From: Cryobacterium shii
GTDB taxonomy: Bacteria; Actinomycetota; Actinomycetes; Actinomycetales; Microbacteriaceae
Length of the DNA: 39,176 bases
Reading direction: 5' to 3'
NCBI RefSeq assembly: GCF_004402595.1
Contig: NZ_SOFY01000047.1
Location: forward strand, 1-39,176
A program made the translations under genes and the position numbers. A model generated the notes under the pieces. The model saw nothing but the letters and a program-made list of their open reading frames with translations. It searched no databases and was not told where the DNA came from. How positions within the stretch are numbered: position 1 is the first letter of the stretch; every line of letters starts with the position of its first letter. Below, in pieces: positions 17,165 through 30,668 of this stretch.

Positions 17165-17202
17165 AGTCACCGGCGGGGCGGCAGGCGGGGCGGCAGCCAC
17201 GG

Positions 17203-20124
17203 CTAGTGGACGAACTGCACCATGGGCTGCACGGAGGGAGCCGGCTTGGAGAACAGGTAGCCCTGGCCGAAGCGACAGCCCATGGCTTTCAGCAGGTCGC
17301 GCTGGTTCGTCGTCTCGATTCCCTCCGCGACGACATCCACATGCAGAGAATCCGCCAGACGCAGGATGCCCTCCACGATCGCGCGATCGTGCTGTGAGCG
17401 TTCGAGATCGCGAATGAACGTCAGGTCGATCTTCAACAGGTCCACGGTGAACGCCCGCAGGTGGGTGAACGAGGAGTAGCCGGTTCCGAAATCGTCGATG
17501 GCCAGCCGCACCCCCAGTCCGCGCAGTTCCTGGAAGGTCTTCGCGGCCGAGTCGATCGCTTCGAGCACAGCGCTCTCGGTCAGCTCCAGCCATAACTGCT
17601 CGGGCGGCAGGCCCGACTCGTCCAGCGCGCGCTTCACGACCTGGCCGAAGTCATCCTGCACGAATTGCCGGGCCGAGACGTTGACGCTGACCGCCATCCC
17701 CCGCTCCAGCGCGTTCGCCGCGCGGCAGGCCTGGCCGAGCACCTCGGTGCCGATCTGCTTGATCAGCCCGACCTCCTCCGCGATCGCAATGAAATCGCCC
17801 GGCTGGATCACACCGCGCGCGGGTCGGCGCCAGCGCGCCAGGGCCTCCGTCGCCACGACCGTGTTCTGCTGCAGGTCGACGATCGGCTGGTACCACGTCT
17901 CGATTTCGCCCAGTTCGACCGCGTCGCGCAGCGCCAGCTCAGAGTCGAGTCGCTGGTGGATGCGAGTGCGCAGGTCGTCGTCGAAGATCTCGTAGCGTGC
18001 GCGCCCTCGACCCTTCGCCAGGTACATCGCCTGGTCCGCGTTGTGCAGCAGCGTCTCGGCATCGTCCTGGCCGAGACCGAAGGCGATGCCGATGCTCGCA
18101 TCGACGGATGCGGTCTGCTCGCCCACCGCGATCGGGATCGCGATGGCCCTCTGGATCGTCTCCGCGATCTTCTCCACGTCAGCGCCGCTGCCGACGTCCG
18201 GGCAGATCACCACGAACTCGTCTCCCCCGATGCGGGAGACCGTGTCGGTGGAGCGGACACTCTGCCGCAGACGGATGCCAACCTCGGTCAGCACCGCGTC
18301 GCCGGCCTGATGGCCGAGGCTGTCATTGACGAACTTGAACCGGTCCAGGTCGAGGAACAGCACCGCGACCCCCAAACCCCGGCGCGACGCCTGCAGCAGA
18401 GCCTGGTTCAGCCGGTCCAGCAGGAGCAGCCGGTTGGGCAGGTTCGTCAGCGGGTCGTGGAAGGCCAGGTGTTCCACCCGGGCTTCGGCGAGACGACGGG
18501 CCGTGATGTCCTCCAGCTGGTACAGCAGCTGCCCGGTCTCCTCGCTTTCTTGAATCTCGGCGATACTCACCTTGACCCAGGTCTCCTCGGCGTCGGCACG
18601 TCGCATCCGTCGGTCCAGACGCTGACGGGTGGACGGAGCGTTGACCGCGCCGTCGACCAGCTGCCCGGCTTCGCCGCCCTCGTCGCCGTCGCCACCGACT
18701 TCGACACCCAGGAAGATCGCCTCGATCGGCTCGTTCACGACCGGGGAGGACCGACCGGCCAGGTCGAGAAGTCGCCGGTTGGCCTCCAATACCGTGCCGT
18801 CGAGCGACACGATGGCCGTTCCCAGCGGCGAGGAGTCGAAAGCGGCCTCGAACCTTGCACTGGCTGCGGACGCGGCATTCTCTGCCATCCGCAGCGCGGT
18901 CACGTCGGTGACAGTGGCGAGGTGCCCGATCACTCCCCCCGCGTCCCGGATCGGCGCGGTACTCACCTGAACCCAGTTCACCTGCCCGGTCGGGGTGTAA
19001 AAACGCAGGCTGGTCTCGTAGGGCGCGCCCTCGCCCGCGGCGACCTGCCACTCCCGCAGCACCCGGTCAGTGTCGTCGGGGTGGATGGCCGACGCCCAGC
19101 CGTCGCTGCGTGACTGGCTCTTGGTGAGCCCGCTCAGAGCCAGCCACCGGTCGTTGGCGTCGACCAGGCCGCCCGCCGCGTTCAGTTGCACGATGCCGAC
19201 CGGGGCGATCTTGATGAGTGCGTGCAGCGTGTCGGCTGTTTCCGCGAGCTGGTGCGTGCGGCTCTCGACCGTCGCCTCCAGGGTGTGGTTGGCCTCGGCC
19301 AGAGCCTGCATCGCGCCGTCACGCTGCCGGTCGAGTTCGAGCAGCCGCCGGGCCGCCACCCAGACCAGCGCGCAACTCAGCAACGTCATGCTCATGATCA
19401 GCAGGGCCACGCCGAACGCCGAGCCGAACCAGCCTTCACGCTCGGCCCACAACCGGAGCCAGCCGAGCAGGAATGGCCCGAAGACCAGGAACGGGATCAC
19501 CTGGCGGAGCAGGCGCCCCGCGCTCCCGCGGTCGCGGAGGAGACCGGACAGCCCGAGAGACGGGCGCTGCAGCATGATGGATACCGACAGCACGGCCAGG
19601 GCCAGTGCCGTGGGCAGGGCCATGCTCGTCAGGCCGGCGACGGTATAGAGCGAAGACACCCCGTAGGCATACCCGAGTACCGCGACCAGGCTGACCCCGA
19701 GCGCGGCCAGCACGAGGGTGAGCATCACGGTGGTGCGCTCGAACCGGCTGGCGACGACGGATGCCCCGAGCAGCAGCAGGGACATCGCCGTCGCGGGCGC
19801 CATCCGGGCGGCCTGGCCACCGAAATCGATCCCCGGCAGGAGCACGTCAATGCCGAGGGAGGCGCCGAGAATGTACTCCGCGAGGGTGAGGCCGCCGATC
19901 AACCCGACCGCCAGGCCCAGGCCGAGAACCGCCCGCCGTCGATCGAGTGCGAGCACGGCGACGGCGAGCAAAACGAACGCCAACGCCGGCATGGGCTTCA
20001 TGGTCCAGAGCCCCGCGACGGAATCGGGCACGGTGGCGACGCCCAGATACCAGCCCACGAGAACGATGAGCCCGAGGACTCCGACCGAGGCTGCACCGAC
20101 CCGGCTGATTACACGCATCCGCAC
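17203..20124 (-). CDS. Membrane PAS-GGDEF-EAL cyclic-di-GMP synthase/phosphodiesterase
   Basis: The 973-residue protein starts at GTG 20124, with AGAGGG five bases upstream; the nearby ATG at 20126 is out of frame and soon stops. Residues 1-260 carry about eight membrane helices (a MASE-like sensor). A coiled coil leads to two PAS regions (about 300-420 and 430-540). The GGDEF domain (about 555-715) has an intact active site RIGGDEF and an inhibitory RxxD site (RSTD) five residues before it. The EAL domain (about 725-970) keeps TEALARW, NVSARQF, ELTESA, IDDFGTGYSS, LKIDLTFI, VVAEGIET and GQGYLFSKP. Both domains look catalytically competent, so the protein can probably make and degrade c-di-GMP depending on its sensors. 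It is upstream of the FIST-GGDEF gene and the pil operon on the same strand. Confidence 0.93.
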   Translation of the reverse strand: MRMRVISRVGAASVGVLGLIVLVGWYLGVATVPDSVAGLWTMKPMPALAFVLLAVAVLALDRRRAVLGLGLAVGLIGGLTLAEYILGASLGIDVLLPGIDFGGQAARMAPATAMSLLLLGASVVASRFERTTVMLTLVLAALGVSLVAVLGYAYGVSSLYTVAGLTSMALPTALALAVLSVSIMLQRPSLGLSGLLRDRGSAGRLLRQVIPFLVFGPFLLGWLRLWAEREGWFGSAFGVALLIMSMTLLSCALVWVAARRLLELDRQRDGAMQALAEANHTLEATVESRTHQLAETADTLHALIKIAPVGIVQLNAAGGLVDANDRWLALSGLTKSQSRSDGWASAIHPDDTDRVLREWQVAAGEGAPYETSLRFYTPTGQVNWVQVSTAPIRDAGGVIGHLATVTDVTALRMAENAASAASARFEAAFDSSPLGTAIVSLDGTVLEANRRLLDLAGRSSPVVNEPIEAIFLGVEVGGDGDEGGEAGQLVDGAVNAPSTRQRLDRRMRRADAEETWVKVSIAEIQESEETGQLLYQLEDITARRLAEARVEHLAFHDPLTNLPNRLLLLDRLNQALLQASRRGLGVAVLFLDLDRFKFVNDSLGHQAGDAVLTEVGIRLRQSVRSTDTVSRIGGDEFVVICPDVGSGADVEKIAETIQRAIAIPIAVGEQTASVDASIGIAFGLGQDDAETLLHNADQAMYLAKGRGRARYEIFDDDLRTRIHQRLDSELALRDAVELGEIETWYQPIVDLQQNTVVATEALARWRRPARGVIQPGDFIAIAEEVGLIKQIGTEVLGQACRAANALERGMAVSVNVSARQFVQDDFGQVVKRALDESGLPPEQLWLELTESAVLEAIDSAAKTFQELRGLGVRLAIDDFGTGYSSFTHLRAFTVDLLKIDLTFIRDLERSQHDRAIVEGILRLADSLHVDVVAEGIETTNQRDLLKAMGCRFGQGYLFSKPAPSVQPMVQFVH

Positions 20125-20215
20125 ATTGTCCCTCTGATCCCGACACGCCGGATGTCGGTTGATGCCTTTATCTTACTGGGATCGGGGCCGGAAACGCGAC
20201 GCGGGTTTGACGGCT

Positions 20216-20890
20216 CTACGCGCCGGCCCAGATGTTGGCGACCATGTCGTGGGTGTAACCGTCGGGACCCGCGTTCACATACCGGGTGGCCAGCCAGATG
20301 CCGTCCCGCAGGAAGTGCGACTCCCCCTGGGTGCCGCCCGCATTCACCCCTTCGACGATGCACCGCATCCCGCCGAGTTCCTCGTAGCAGTTCATGCCCG
20401 CGGCGACCAGCCGCGCCTGGACGGCCGCGCTCTGCTCGGGCGTCACCCAGACCAGGTTCGTGCTGACACCGGTGCCGGATCCGCCGGCCGCGCTCCCCCA
20501 GACGCAGGTGAGCTTGTCCGCCGAACCGTCGATCAGGGCGCCGAGTTCGGGGTCGTCCGTGCCGCGGCGCACGCCGGCGTCGGCGCCTTTCACCCAGGCC
20601 GGGTTGAGCACGAGATCGCCGAAGGCCGCCACCATGGCGGGGCTGTACAACGCCTCGCAGGACGACGGATGCGGCCCGGTCGTGATCGGCGCGGGTGGCG
20701 CCACCGCCACCGGGGTGGGCGTGGACGTGGGGTGCGGTCGCCCGGCCGAATCCTCTGACCTGGCCTCACCGGACAGGTAGACGATGACTCCGACCAGCGG
20801 GACGATCACCAGGATGCCGATCGCGGCCAGAAGCGCGCGCCGCCGTCCGCTGCCTGTGCCGGAACCGTACATCGGACTTTCAGCACCCAT
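20216..20890 (-). CDS. Membrane-anchored extracytoplasmic protein of unknown function
   Basis: The 224-residue product starts at ATG 20890, preceded by AGGGGGGG; the longer open frame has no SD. A short basic N-terminus (GRRRALL) and one hydrophobic helix (about residues 21-43) suggest an uncleaved anchor with the rest outside the cell. A Pro/Thr-rich linker (about 50-75) leads to a domain of about 145 residues with four cysteines (SSCEALY, KLTCVWG, MNCYEEL, MRCIVEG) that may form disulfides. No enzymatic motif is recognised. Proteins of this shape are frequent in Microbacteriaceae. It is transcribed with the downstream GGDEF-EAL gene or alone; the 91-nt gap to that gene shows no clear terminator. 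Confidence 0.75.
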   Translation of the reverse strand: MGAESPMYGSGTGSGRRRALLAAIGILVIVPLVGVIVYLSGEARSEDSAGRPHPTSTPTPVAVAPPAPITTGPHPSSCEALYSPAMVAAFGDLVLNPAWVKGADAGVRRGTDDPELGALIDGSADKLTCVWGSAAGGSGTGVSTNLVWVTPEQSAAVQARLVAAGMNCYEELGGMRCIVEGVNAGGTQGESHFLRDGIWLATRYVNAGPDGYTHDMVANIWAGA

Positions 20891-20968
20891 GCGAGACCCC
20901 CCCCTGACTTTTGCGATCAGCCTAGCCGGAACCGAGGACACGACAACGGGGTCCGGCGGGTTAAAGCC

Positions 20969-21000
20969 GGATGGCCCCCTGCCGAAGCAGGGGGCCATCC
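20969..21000 (-). terminator. rpoBC operon terminator
   Basis: On the minus strand, 19 nt after the rpoC stop, a perfect 14-bp stem closes on a cUUCGg tetraloop (stem 20987-21000 with 20969-20982) and is followed by GGCTTTAA. This is a classic stable intrinsic terminator. Confidence 0.9.
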
Positions 21001-21019
21001 GTGGAACCTGAACTAGTGG

Positions 21020-24916
<3,897 letters not shown>

Positions 24917-24961
24917 TTTCTCTCCTTGGAAAGTATTCGAAGTGTTCGTCATCGGCCGGGC

Positions 24962-27900
24962 CTAGATGTCGTCGATCGAGGACGACTCAAACCGGGTGGA
25001 AATGTTGATGCCGAGTTCTTCCGCAGCGCGGAACACCTCGTCATCCGTGTCGCGCAGGCTGACGGCGGTTCCGTCGGAAGACAGCACCTCCACGTTCAGG
25101 CACAGCGACTGCATTTCCTTGATCAGAACCTTGAAGCTCTCCGGGATGCCGGGCTCCTGGATGTTCTCGCCCTTGACGATGGCCTCGTAGACCTTCACGC
25201 GGCCGAGGATATCGTCAGACTTGATCGTCAGGAGTTCCTGCAGTGCGTAAGCGGCTCCATATGCTTCGAGCGCCCACACCTCCATCTCACCGAAACGCTG
25301 TCCACCGAACTGCGCCTTACCACCCAGCGGCTGCTGCGTGATCATGGAGTAGGGGCCGGTGGAACGGGCGTGGATCTTGTCATCGACAAGGTGGTGGAGC
25401 TTCAGGATGTACATGTAGCCCACGGAGACCGGGTTCGGGAACGGCTCGCCGGAGCGGCCGTCGAAGAGCTGGGTCTTGCCGGTGGAGTCGATCAGGCGGT
25501 CGCCGTCACGGGTCTTGGTCGTGGAGTTCAGCAGACCCTCGATCTCGACCTCGAGCGCGCCGTCGAACACCGGGGTCGCGACCTTGGTGTTCGGGGCTGC
25601 ACTGTGAGCGGCCTCGGGCAGACGGCCGGCCCACTTGGGCTTGCCTTCCACCTGCCAGCCCTGCTTGGCGATCCAGCCCAGGTGGGTTTCCAGGACCTGG
25701 CCGAAGTTCATTCGACCGGGGATGCCCAGCGGGTTGAGGATGATGTCGACCGGGGTTCCGTCGGCGAGGAACGGCATGTCCTCGATCGGCAGGATGCGGG
25801 AAATAACACCCTTGTTGCCGTGACGGCCGGCGAGCTTGTCACCCTCGGTGATCTTGCGCTTCTGCGCGATGAAGACGGCAACGCGCTGGTTGACGCCCGA
25901 GCCGAGCTCGTCGTCGCCATCCTGCGAGTCGAACACCTTGACACCGATGATGGTGCCGCGCTCACCGTGGGGAACCTTCAGCGAGGTGTCGCGAACTTCG
26001 CGGCTCTTCTCGTTGAAGATGGCGCGCAGCAGGCGCTCCTCGGCGGACAGCTCGGTCTCGCCCTTGGGCGTGACCTTGCCGACGAGGATGTCGCCGGGGC
26101 GAACCTCGGCACCGATCCGGATGATGCCGCGCTCGTCGAGGTCGGCGAGCAGGTCGGGCGACACGTTGGGCAGGTCGCGAGTGATCTCTTCCTTGCCCAG
26201 CTTGGTGTCGCGAGCGTCAACCTCGTATTCCTCGATGTGAATCGAGGAGAGTGTGTCGTCCTTGACCAGGTTCTGGCTCAGGATGATCGCGTCCTCGAAG
26301 TTGTAACCCTCCCACGGCATGAACGCGACGAGCAGGTTCTTGCCGAGCGCGAGCTCGCCGTTCTCGGTGGCGGGGCCGTCGGCGATGACTTCGCCGACTT
26401 CGATCCGCTCGCCGGCGGTGACGATCACGCGGTGGTTGTAGCTCGTGCCCTGGTTCGAGCGGGCGAACTTGCGCAGGTAGTACTCCTGCGTTCCACCCTC
26501 GTCGAGCTGGATGGTGACGACGTCGGCCGAAACCTCCATCACCACGCCGGCCTTGTCGGCGGTGAGCACGTCACCGGCGTCGATGGCCGCGAAGACCTCC
26601 ATGCCGGTACCGACGAGCGGGCTCTCGCTCATCAGGAGCGGGACGGCCTGACGCTGCATGTTGGCACCCATGAGGGCGCGGTTCGCATCGTCGTGCTCGA
26701 GGAACGGGATGAGCGAGGTGGCGACGGACACCATCTGGCGAGGCGAAACATCCATGTAGCCGATGTCTTCCGCGGGGAAGAGGTCAACCTCTCCACCCTT
26801 CTTGCGGGCGAGAACACGGGCATCAGCGAAGCGCCAGTCCTTGGTGAGCGGCGCGTTCGCCTGGGCGACGATGAACTCGTCTTCTTCGCTGGCCGTCAGG
26901 TAGTCGATCTGGTCGTTGAGGACCACTCCATCGACGACGCGGCGGTACGGGGTCTCAATGAAACCGAAGGCGTTGATCCGCGCGAACGAGGCGAGCGAAC
27001 CGATCAGGCCGATGTTCGGGCCTTCCGGGGTCTCAATGGGGCACATCCGGCCGTAGTGCGAGGGGTGAACGTCTCGCACCTCGACGCCGGCGCGGTCACG
27101 GGACAGACCACCCGGGCCCAGCGCGGACAGGCGACGCTTGTGCGTCAGTCCGGCGAGCGGGTTGTTCTGGTCCATGAACTGCGACAGCTGCGAGGTACCG
27201 AAGAACTCCTTGATCGCGGCGACGACGGGGCGCACGTTGATCAGGGTCTGCGGGGTGATCGCTTCGATGTCCTGCGTGGTCATGCGCTCGCGAACGACGC
27301 GCTCCATGCGGGACAGGCCGGTGCGGACCTGGTTCTGGATGAGCTCGCCGACGGCACGGATGCGACGGTTACCGAAGTGGTCGATGTCGTCGATGTCGAT
27401 GCGGATGTCGGTGGGCTTGCCGTCGCGGATCCCGGCGATCGTGGTCTGGTTGTCGTGCAGCGCAACCAGGTACTTGATCGTGGCCAGGATATCCTTGAGC
27501 GTCAGCACGGAGTCGCCGAGCGGCGCTTCGAGGCCGAGCTTGCGGTTGATCTTGTAACGACCGACCTTGGCCAGGTCGTAGCGCTTGGAGTTGAAGAAGA
27601 AGTTGTCGAGGAGCGCGCGGGCGGCCTCGGCGGCAACCTGTTCGCCCGGACGCAGCTTGCGGTAGATGTCCTTGAGGGCTTCTTCCTTGGTCAGGATGTT
27701 GTCCTTCTCAAGGGTGAGCTCGATGGACGCGAAGCCCTTGAACTCTTCGAGGATCTCTTCGCTCGTGAGGCCGAGGGCCTTGAGGAAGACAGTCACCGAC
27801 TGCTTGCGCTTGCGGTCGATGCGAACGCCGACCTGGTCGCGCTTGTCGATCTCGAATTCGAGCCAGGCGCCGCGGCTCGGGATGACGCGAGCGGAGTAGA

Positions 27901-28456
27901 TGTCCTTGTCGGACGTCTTCTCCTGCTGGCGGTCGAAGTACACGCCGGGCGAGCGGACGAGCTGCGAGACGACGACTCGCTCGGTGCCGTTGATCACGAA
28001 GGTGCCCTTGGGGGTCATCAGCGGGAAGTCACCCATGAACACGGTCTGGGTCTTGATCTCACCGGTGAGGTGGTTCATGAACTCAGCGTTCACATAGAGG
28101 GGTGCGGAGTAGGTCTTACCCTTTTCCTTGCACTCGTCAATGGTGTACTTCTCCGGCTCGAGCTCCGGGTTGGTGAACGACAGCTGCATCGTTTCGCCGA
28201 GGTCCTCGATCGGGGAGATCTCTTCGAAGATCTCGTCGAGGCCGGTGCGGGTCGGCAGGTCCTGACGACCGGCCGCCTGGCCTTCAGCAATGCGCTGTTT
28301 CCATTTGTCGTTGCCAACGAGCCAATCGAAGCTCTCGGTCTGCAAAGCGAGCAGGTCCGGAACAGTCAGATTGTCGGTGATCTTCGCGAACGAAAGACGC
28401 CCAGCGGCGCGTCCGTTCTTGGGTGAATTGGTGGTTGCGTTGCGCGCAGCAGCCAA
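24962..28456 (-). CDS. rpoB: DNA-directed RNA polymerase subunit beta
   Basis: The 1164-residue product starts at TTG 28456, with GGAGG eight bases upstream. The N-terminus continues [19 protein letters not shown], as in other actinobacteria. The rifampicin region reads [20 protein letters not shown] followed by [10 protein letters not shown], with no obvious resistance substitution. Also present are [20 protein letters not shown] and the active-site segment [11 protein letters not shown]. It is the first gene of the rpoBC operon, which is typical in being separate from the upstream ribosomal protein genes (none in this window). The 5' region of about 170 nt carries direct repeats and candidate promoters. 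Confidence 0.97.
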   Translation of the reverse strand: MAAARNATTNSPKNGRAAGRLSFAKITDNLTVPDLLALQTESFDWLVGNDKWKQRIAEGQAAGRQDLPTRTGLDEIFEEISPIEDLGETMQLSFTNPELEPEKYTIDECKEKGKTYSAPLYVNAEFMNHLTGEIKTQTVFMGDFPLMTPKGTFVINGTERVVVSQLVRSPGVYFDRQQEKTSDKDIYSARVIPSRGAWLEFEIDKRDQVGVRIDRKRKQSVTVFLKALGLTSEEILEEFKGFASIELTLEKDNILTKEEALKDIYRKLRPGEQVAAEAARALLDNFFFNSKRYDLAKVGRYKINRKLGLEAPLGDSVLTLKDILATIKYLVALHDNQTTIAGIRDGKPTDIRIDIDDIDHFGNRRIRAVGELIQNQVRTGLSRMERVVRERMTTQDIEAITPQTLINVRPVVAAIKEFFGTSQLSQFMDQNNPLAGLTHKRRLSALGPGGLSRDRAGVEVRDVHPSHYGRMCPIETPEGPNIGLIGSLASFARINAFGFIETPYRRVVDGVVLNDQIDYLTASEEDEFIVAQANAPLTKDWRFADARVLARKKGGEVDLFPAEDIGYMDVSPRQMVSVATSLIPFLEHDDANRALMGANMQRQAVPLLMSESPLVGTGMEVFAAIDAGDVLTADKAGVVMEVSADVVTIQLDEGGTQEYYLRKFARSNQGTSYNHRVIVTAGERIEVGEVIADGPATENGELALGKNLLVAFMPWEGYNFEDAIILSQNLVKDDTLSSIHIEEYEVDARDTKLGKEEITRDLPNVSPDLLADLDERGIIRIGAEVRPGDILVGKVTPKGETELSAEERLLRAIFNEKSREVRDTSLKVPHGERGTIIGVKVFDSQDGDDELGSGVNQRVAVFIAQKRKITEGDKLAGRHGNKGVISRILPIEDMPFLADGTPVDIILNPLGIPGRMNFGQVLETHLGWIAKQGWQVEGKPKWAGRLPEAAHSAAPNTKVATPVFDGALEVEIEGLLNSTTKTRDGDRLIDSTGKTQLFDGRSGEPFPNPVSVGYMYILKLHHLVDDKIHARSTGPYSMITQQPLGGKAQFGGQRFGEMEVWALEAYGAAYALQELLTIKSDDILGRVKVYEAIVKGENIQEPGIPESFKVLIKEMQSLCLNVEVLSSDGTAVSLRDTDDEVFRAAEELGINISTRFESSSIDDI

Positions 28457-28500
28457 GGAAATAACCTCCGTAGACCCCGTCAGGTCTAGTCACTGTTAGA

Positions 28501-28536
28501 AATGAATACCGAGTACCAGTAATGAATACTGAGTAC
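28501..28536. repeat. 16-bp direct repeats in the rpoB leader
   Basis: AATGAATACCGAGTAC (28501-28516) and AATGAATACTGAGTAC (28521-28536) are 15/16 identical at a 20-bp period, two helical turns. The junction also forms an inverted repeat, CAGTA (28517-28521) with TACTG (28527-28531). They lie 45-80 nt upstream of the rpoB start and could bind a regulator or fold in the leader RNA. Confidence 0.7.
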
Positions 28537-28627
28537 GAACTCCTCAGACCCTCTGTGTTCAAAAGTTCTGGAACGAGGTATGCGTCAAGGTGGCTTGAGC
28601 ACGCAAAGCCGACCGCAATATGAAGGC

Positions 28628-28656
28628 ATTAATTTGTCTGGGAGCGCAAAGGTCAA
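28628..28656 (-). promoter_or_regulatory. rpoB: Candidate rpoB promoter
   Basis: On the minus strand TTGACC (28656-28651) is followed after 17 nt by ATTAAT (28633-28628). This is a plausible housekeeping promoter that would give a leader of about 165 nt before rpoB. A second TTGACG nearby has a poorer -10. Transcription may also come from elsewhere. Confidence 0.5.
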
Positions 28657-28693
28657 GTGTATGCGGCTTATACCCCTGTTGTCCACCGAATTC

Positions 28694-28722
28694 TTGACCG
28701 TCTGCAAATTCTCAGGTATAAG
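28694..28722 (+). promoter_or_regulatory. Near-consensus promoter for the spermidine-synthase-like gene
   Basis: TTGACC (28694-28699), a 17-nt spacer, then TATAAG (28717-28722) is close to the housekeeping sigma consensus. The predicted start near 28729 leaves a leader of about 57 nt. It is divergent from the rpoB candidate, with the two -35 boxes 37 bp apart. Confidence 0.7.
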
Positions 28723-28785
28723 TCGGGTCCCACCGCGGGGCGACCTCCGTGCCCGCCGCGGCCGGGGAGGGCGCAAACTGGAGGG

Positions 28786-29655
28786 ATGAGCAGGCCTGCA
28801 GCAGAGCATCCGTCGATCACCCTGAAACTGAGCGGTCACCACGCCGTGATCGAACCCGACCGGTTCACCCCGGGCAGCTTCAACCTGATCGTGGACGGCA
28901 CCCCGCAGTCGAACGTGAACCTGGACAACCCCGGCGACCTGTTCTTCGAGTACGTGCAGCGGATCGGCCACGTGATCGACCTGATCGGCGACGTGGGCGA
29001 GCCGATCACGGCCGTGCACCTCGGCGCCGGCGCGCTGACGCTGCCGCGATATGTGGAGGCCACCCGCCCCGGTTCGCGGCAGCAGGTGGTGGAGCTGGAG
29101 AGCGACCTGATCGACTTCGTGCGGGCGGAGCTGCCCTGGGACAAGCGCGCGAACCTGCGGGTGCGCCACGGCGACGCGCGCGAGGTGCTGGCCAAGCTGC
29201 CGGCCGGGCTGCACGGCGCGGTCGACCTGGTCGTCGTCGACATCTTCTCCGGGGCGCGCACCCCGGCCCACGTCACCAGCCGGGAGTTCTACAAGCTGGC
29301 CGCTCCCCTGCTCAGCCCGCGCGGGGTGCTCGTCGTGAACGCCGCCGACGGGCCCGGACTGCCGTTCGCGCGCTCGCAGGCCGCGACGCTGTCGGCCGTG
29401 TTCGCCCACGTGCTCGCCCTCGCCGAGACGCAGGTGCTCAAGGGGCGCCGGTTCGGCAACATCGTCTTCGTGGCCGCCCACACGCCGATCGACACGACCT
29501 GGGTGCAGCGGCTGCTCGCCGGCGGGCCGCACCCGTCGAAGGTGGTCGAGGGCGCCGAGCTCGCGCAGTTCATGGCCACCGCCATGGTGACGACGGATGC
29601 GACGGCGACCCCGTCCCCGCTGCCCGGCCGCACGGTCTTCCAGGTCGGCAACTGA
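28786..29655 (+). CDS. Spermidine-synthase-like SAM-dependent methyltransferase-fold protein
   Basis: The 289-residue product starts at ATG 28786 with GGAGGG just upstream. After an N-terminal beta region (about 1-60) comes a Rossmann domain with the nucleotide loop VHLGAGALTLPRYV (about 83-96), an acidic residue pair in VVELESDLIDFVR, HGDAREVL, and the polyamine-synthase-type loop VVVDIFSGARTPAHV (about 148-162) followed by SREFYKL. This is the family annotated as spermidine synthase in actinobacteria. The true substrate is often unknown, because many members lack a partner decarboxylase nearby; none is seen here. It has its own promoter, divergent from rpoB, and no operon partner. Confidence 0.85.
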   Translation: MSRPAAEHPSITLKLSGHHAVIEPDRFTPGSFNLIVDGTPQSNVNLDNPGDLFFEYVQRIGHVIDLIGDVGEPITAVHLGAGALTLPRYVEATRPGSRQQVVELESDLIDFVRAELPWDKRANLRVRHGDAREVLAKLPAGLHGAVDLVVVDIFSGARTPAHVTSREFYKLAAPLLSPRGVLVVNAADGPGLPFARSQAATLSAVFAHVLALAETQVLKGRRFGNIVFVAAHTPIDTTWVQRLLAGGPHPSKVVEGAELAQFMATAMVTTDATATPSPLPGRTVFQVGN

Positions 29656-29673
29656 GCCGCCGCCTCGTCGCGC

Positions 29674-29725
29674 GTGATGGGCGTGATGGGCGTCATGGGC
29701 GTGATGGGCGTGATGGGCGTCATGG
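29674..29725. repeat. 9-bp tandem repeat array
   Basis: About 5.8 copies of GTSATGGGC occur head to tail just after the stop at 29655. The pattern is two GTGATGGGC then one GTCATGGGC, repeated, so there is also a 27-bp higher-order period. It is intergenic. Confidence 0.9.
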
Positions 29726-29726
29726 T

Positions 29727-29849
29727 GGCTAATTCAGGAGATCTCGCGGAGGCGGGCTTCGGGCATCCGTCTTTGCGCGGCCCTGCAACTTGTCCAACGG
29801 GTATTTCCTGAGTTAGCCACAGCTGGCGGGTGGATATCCCCTCAACGGG
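29727..29849. repeat. Intergenic repeat with inverted ends, copy 1
   Basis: This 123-bp segment matches the segment at 29889-30011 at both ends. Its outer part has inverted ends: GGCTAATTCAGGAGAT (29727-29742) mirrors ATTTCCTGAGTTAGCC (29803-29818), enclosing a variable middle, and is followed by CAGCTGGCGGGTGGATATCCCCT and a short tail. It contains one GCATCCGT octamer. No ORF is supported here. Confidence 0.8.
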
Positions 29850-29888
29850 TGCCTGACCTAGCTCGGCAGGGGGCTCCCGGCGGCTTGG

Positions 29889-30011
29889 GGCTAACTCAGG
29901 AGATCCTGCGGGAGCCGACTCCGGGCATCCGTTTCTATGCGGCGCGGCGGGCTGCCGGGCCGGTATCTCCTGAGTTGGCCACAACTGGCGGGCGGATATC
30001 CCCTGAACGGG
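29889..30011. repeat. Intergenic repeat with inverted ends, copy 2
   Basis: Same length (123 bp) and layout as the copy at 29727-29849, 39 bp further on. The inverted ends are 29889-29904 and 29965-29980, spaced exactly as in copy 1 (92 bp outer span). The ends are conserved and the middle differs more, which suggests selection on the palindromic structure. It ends 27 bp before the TPR gene start. Confidence 0.8.
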
Positions 30012-30038
30012 GACCGGCCTCGCCCGGCCGGGGTTAGT

Positions 30039-30623
30039 GTGGACGGGACCACGTTCCTCCCGCGGCAGCTGCCGCCTTCGCCTCAGGACCACACCCTGCC
30101 CATCATCACTGGCTACGACGCCGTCACCCTGCGTGAAAAAGTCGACCTCCATGCCGCCGAACTGCGCCTCGACGAGCTCGGGGCCCTGCGCAGCCAGTCC
30201 GCCCTCAACGAGAAGGTCACGCTGCTGCGGCTGATCGGCCGGCTCGACGAGGCCTGGGACATCGCCAGCACGGCCCTGCGCCAGGCCCGGTTCACCGGGT
30301 CGCGGGAAGAACTCGCGAACTGCCGCATCCGTCGTGCGCAGGTGCAGCAGTTCATGGGCAAGCTCGACGAGGCGGCCGCCGAGCTGACCCACTGCGTTCT
30401 CGAATCCGAGACGCACGAGTGGACCGCCGTGGCCGCGTCCGCCCGGGAGAACCGGGGCAAGGTCTACTTCGAACAGGGCGAACTCGAGGCGGCTATGGCC
30501 GACTTCACGGCGGCGGTGTTCCTGCAGGAGAAGGCGGGCGCCACCCCCGCACTGCTGGAGAGCGCCCTGATCGCGGTTGCCGTGGTCGAGTCGTACATCG
30601 CCGAGGGCACCGCGCGCAGCTGA
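30039..30623 (+). CDS. Small TPR-repeat protein
   Basis: The 194-residue product starts at GTG 30039 (first residues MDGTTFLPRQLPP). The longer open frame reads back into the repeat element and is not credible. The SD is weak. Three or four helix-turn-helix TPR-like units are visible: around LLRLIGRLDEAWDIASTALR, RAQVQQFMGKLDEAAAELTH, and NRGKVYFEQGELEAAMADF, the last being the most canonical. There is no signal peptide, so it is probably cytoplasmic and acts through protein contacts. Function and partner are unknown. It stands alone between two repeat-rich gaps. Confidence 0.75.
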   Translation: MDGTTFLPRQLPPSPQDHTLPIITGYDAVTLREKVDLHAAELRLDELGALRSQSALNEKVTLLRLIGRLDEAWDIASTALRQARFTGSREELANCRIRRAQVQQFMGKLDEAAAELTHCVLESETHEWTAVAASARENRGKVYFEQGELEAAMADFTAAVFLQEKAGATPALLESALIAVAVVESYIAEGTARS

Positions 30624-30668
30624 CTCCGGCGCCCCGCACCCGCACCCGGCACCCCGGCACCCCGAACG

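Noticed and set aside
29674..30011. Possible CRISPR array, because of repeated units
   Set aside because: Units are 9-bp contiguous repeats or two 123-bp palindromes, with no regular repeat-spacer pattern and no cas genes.
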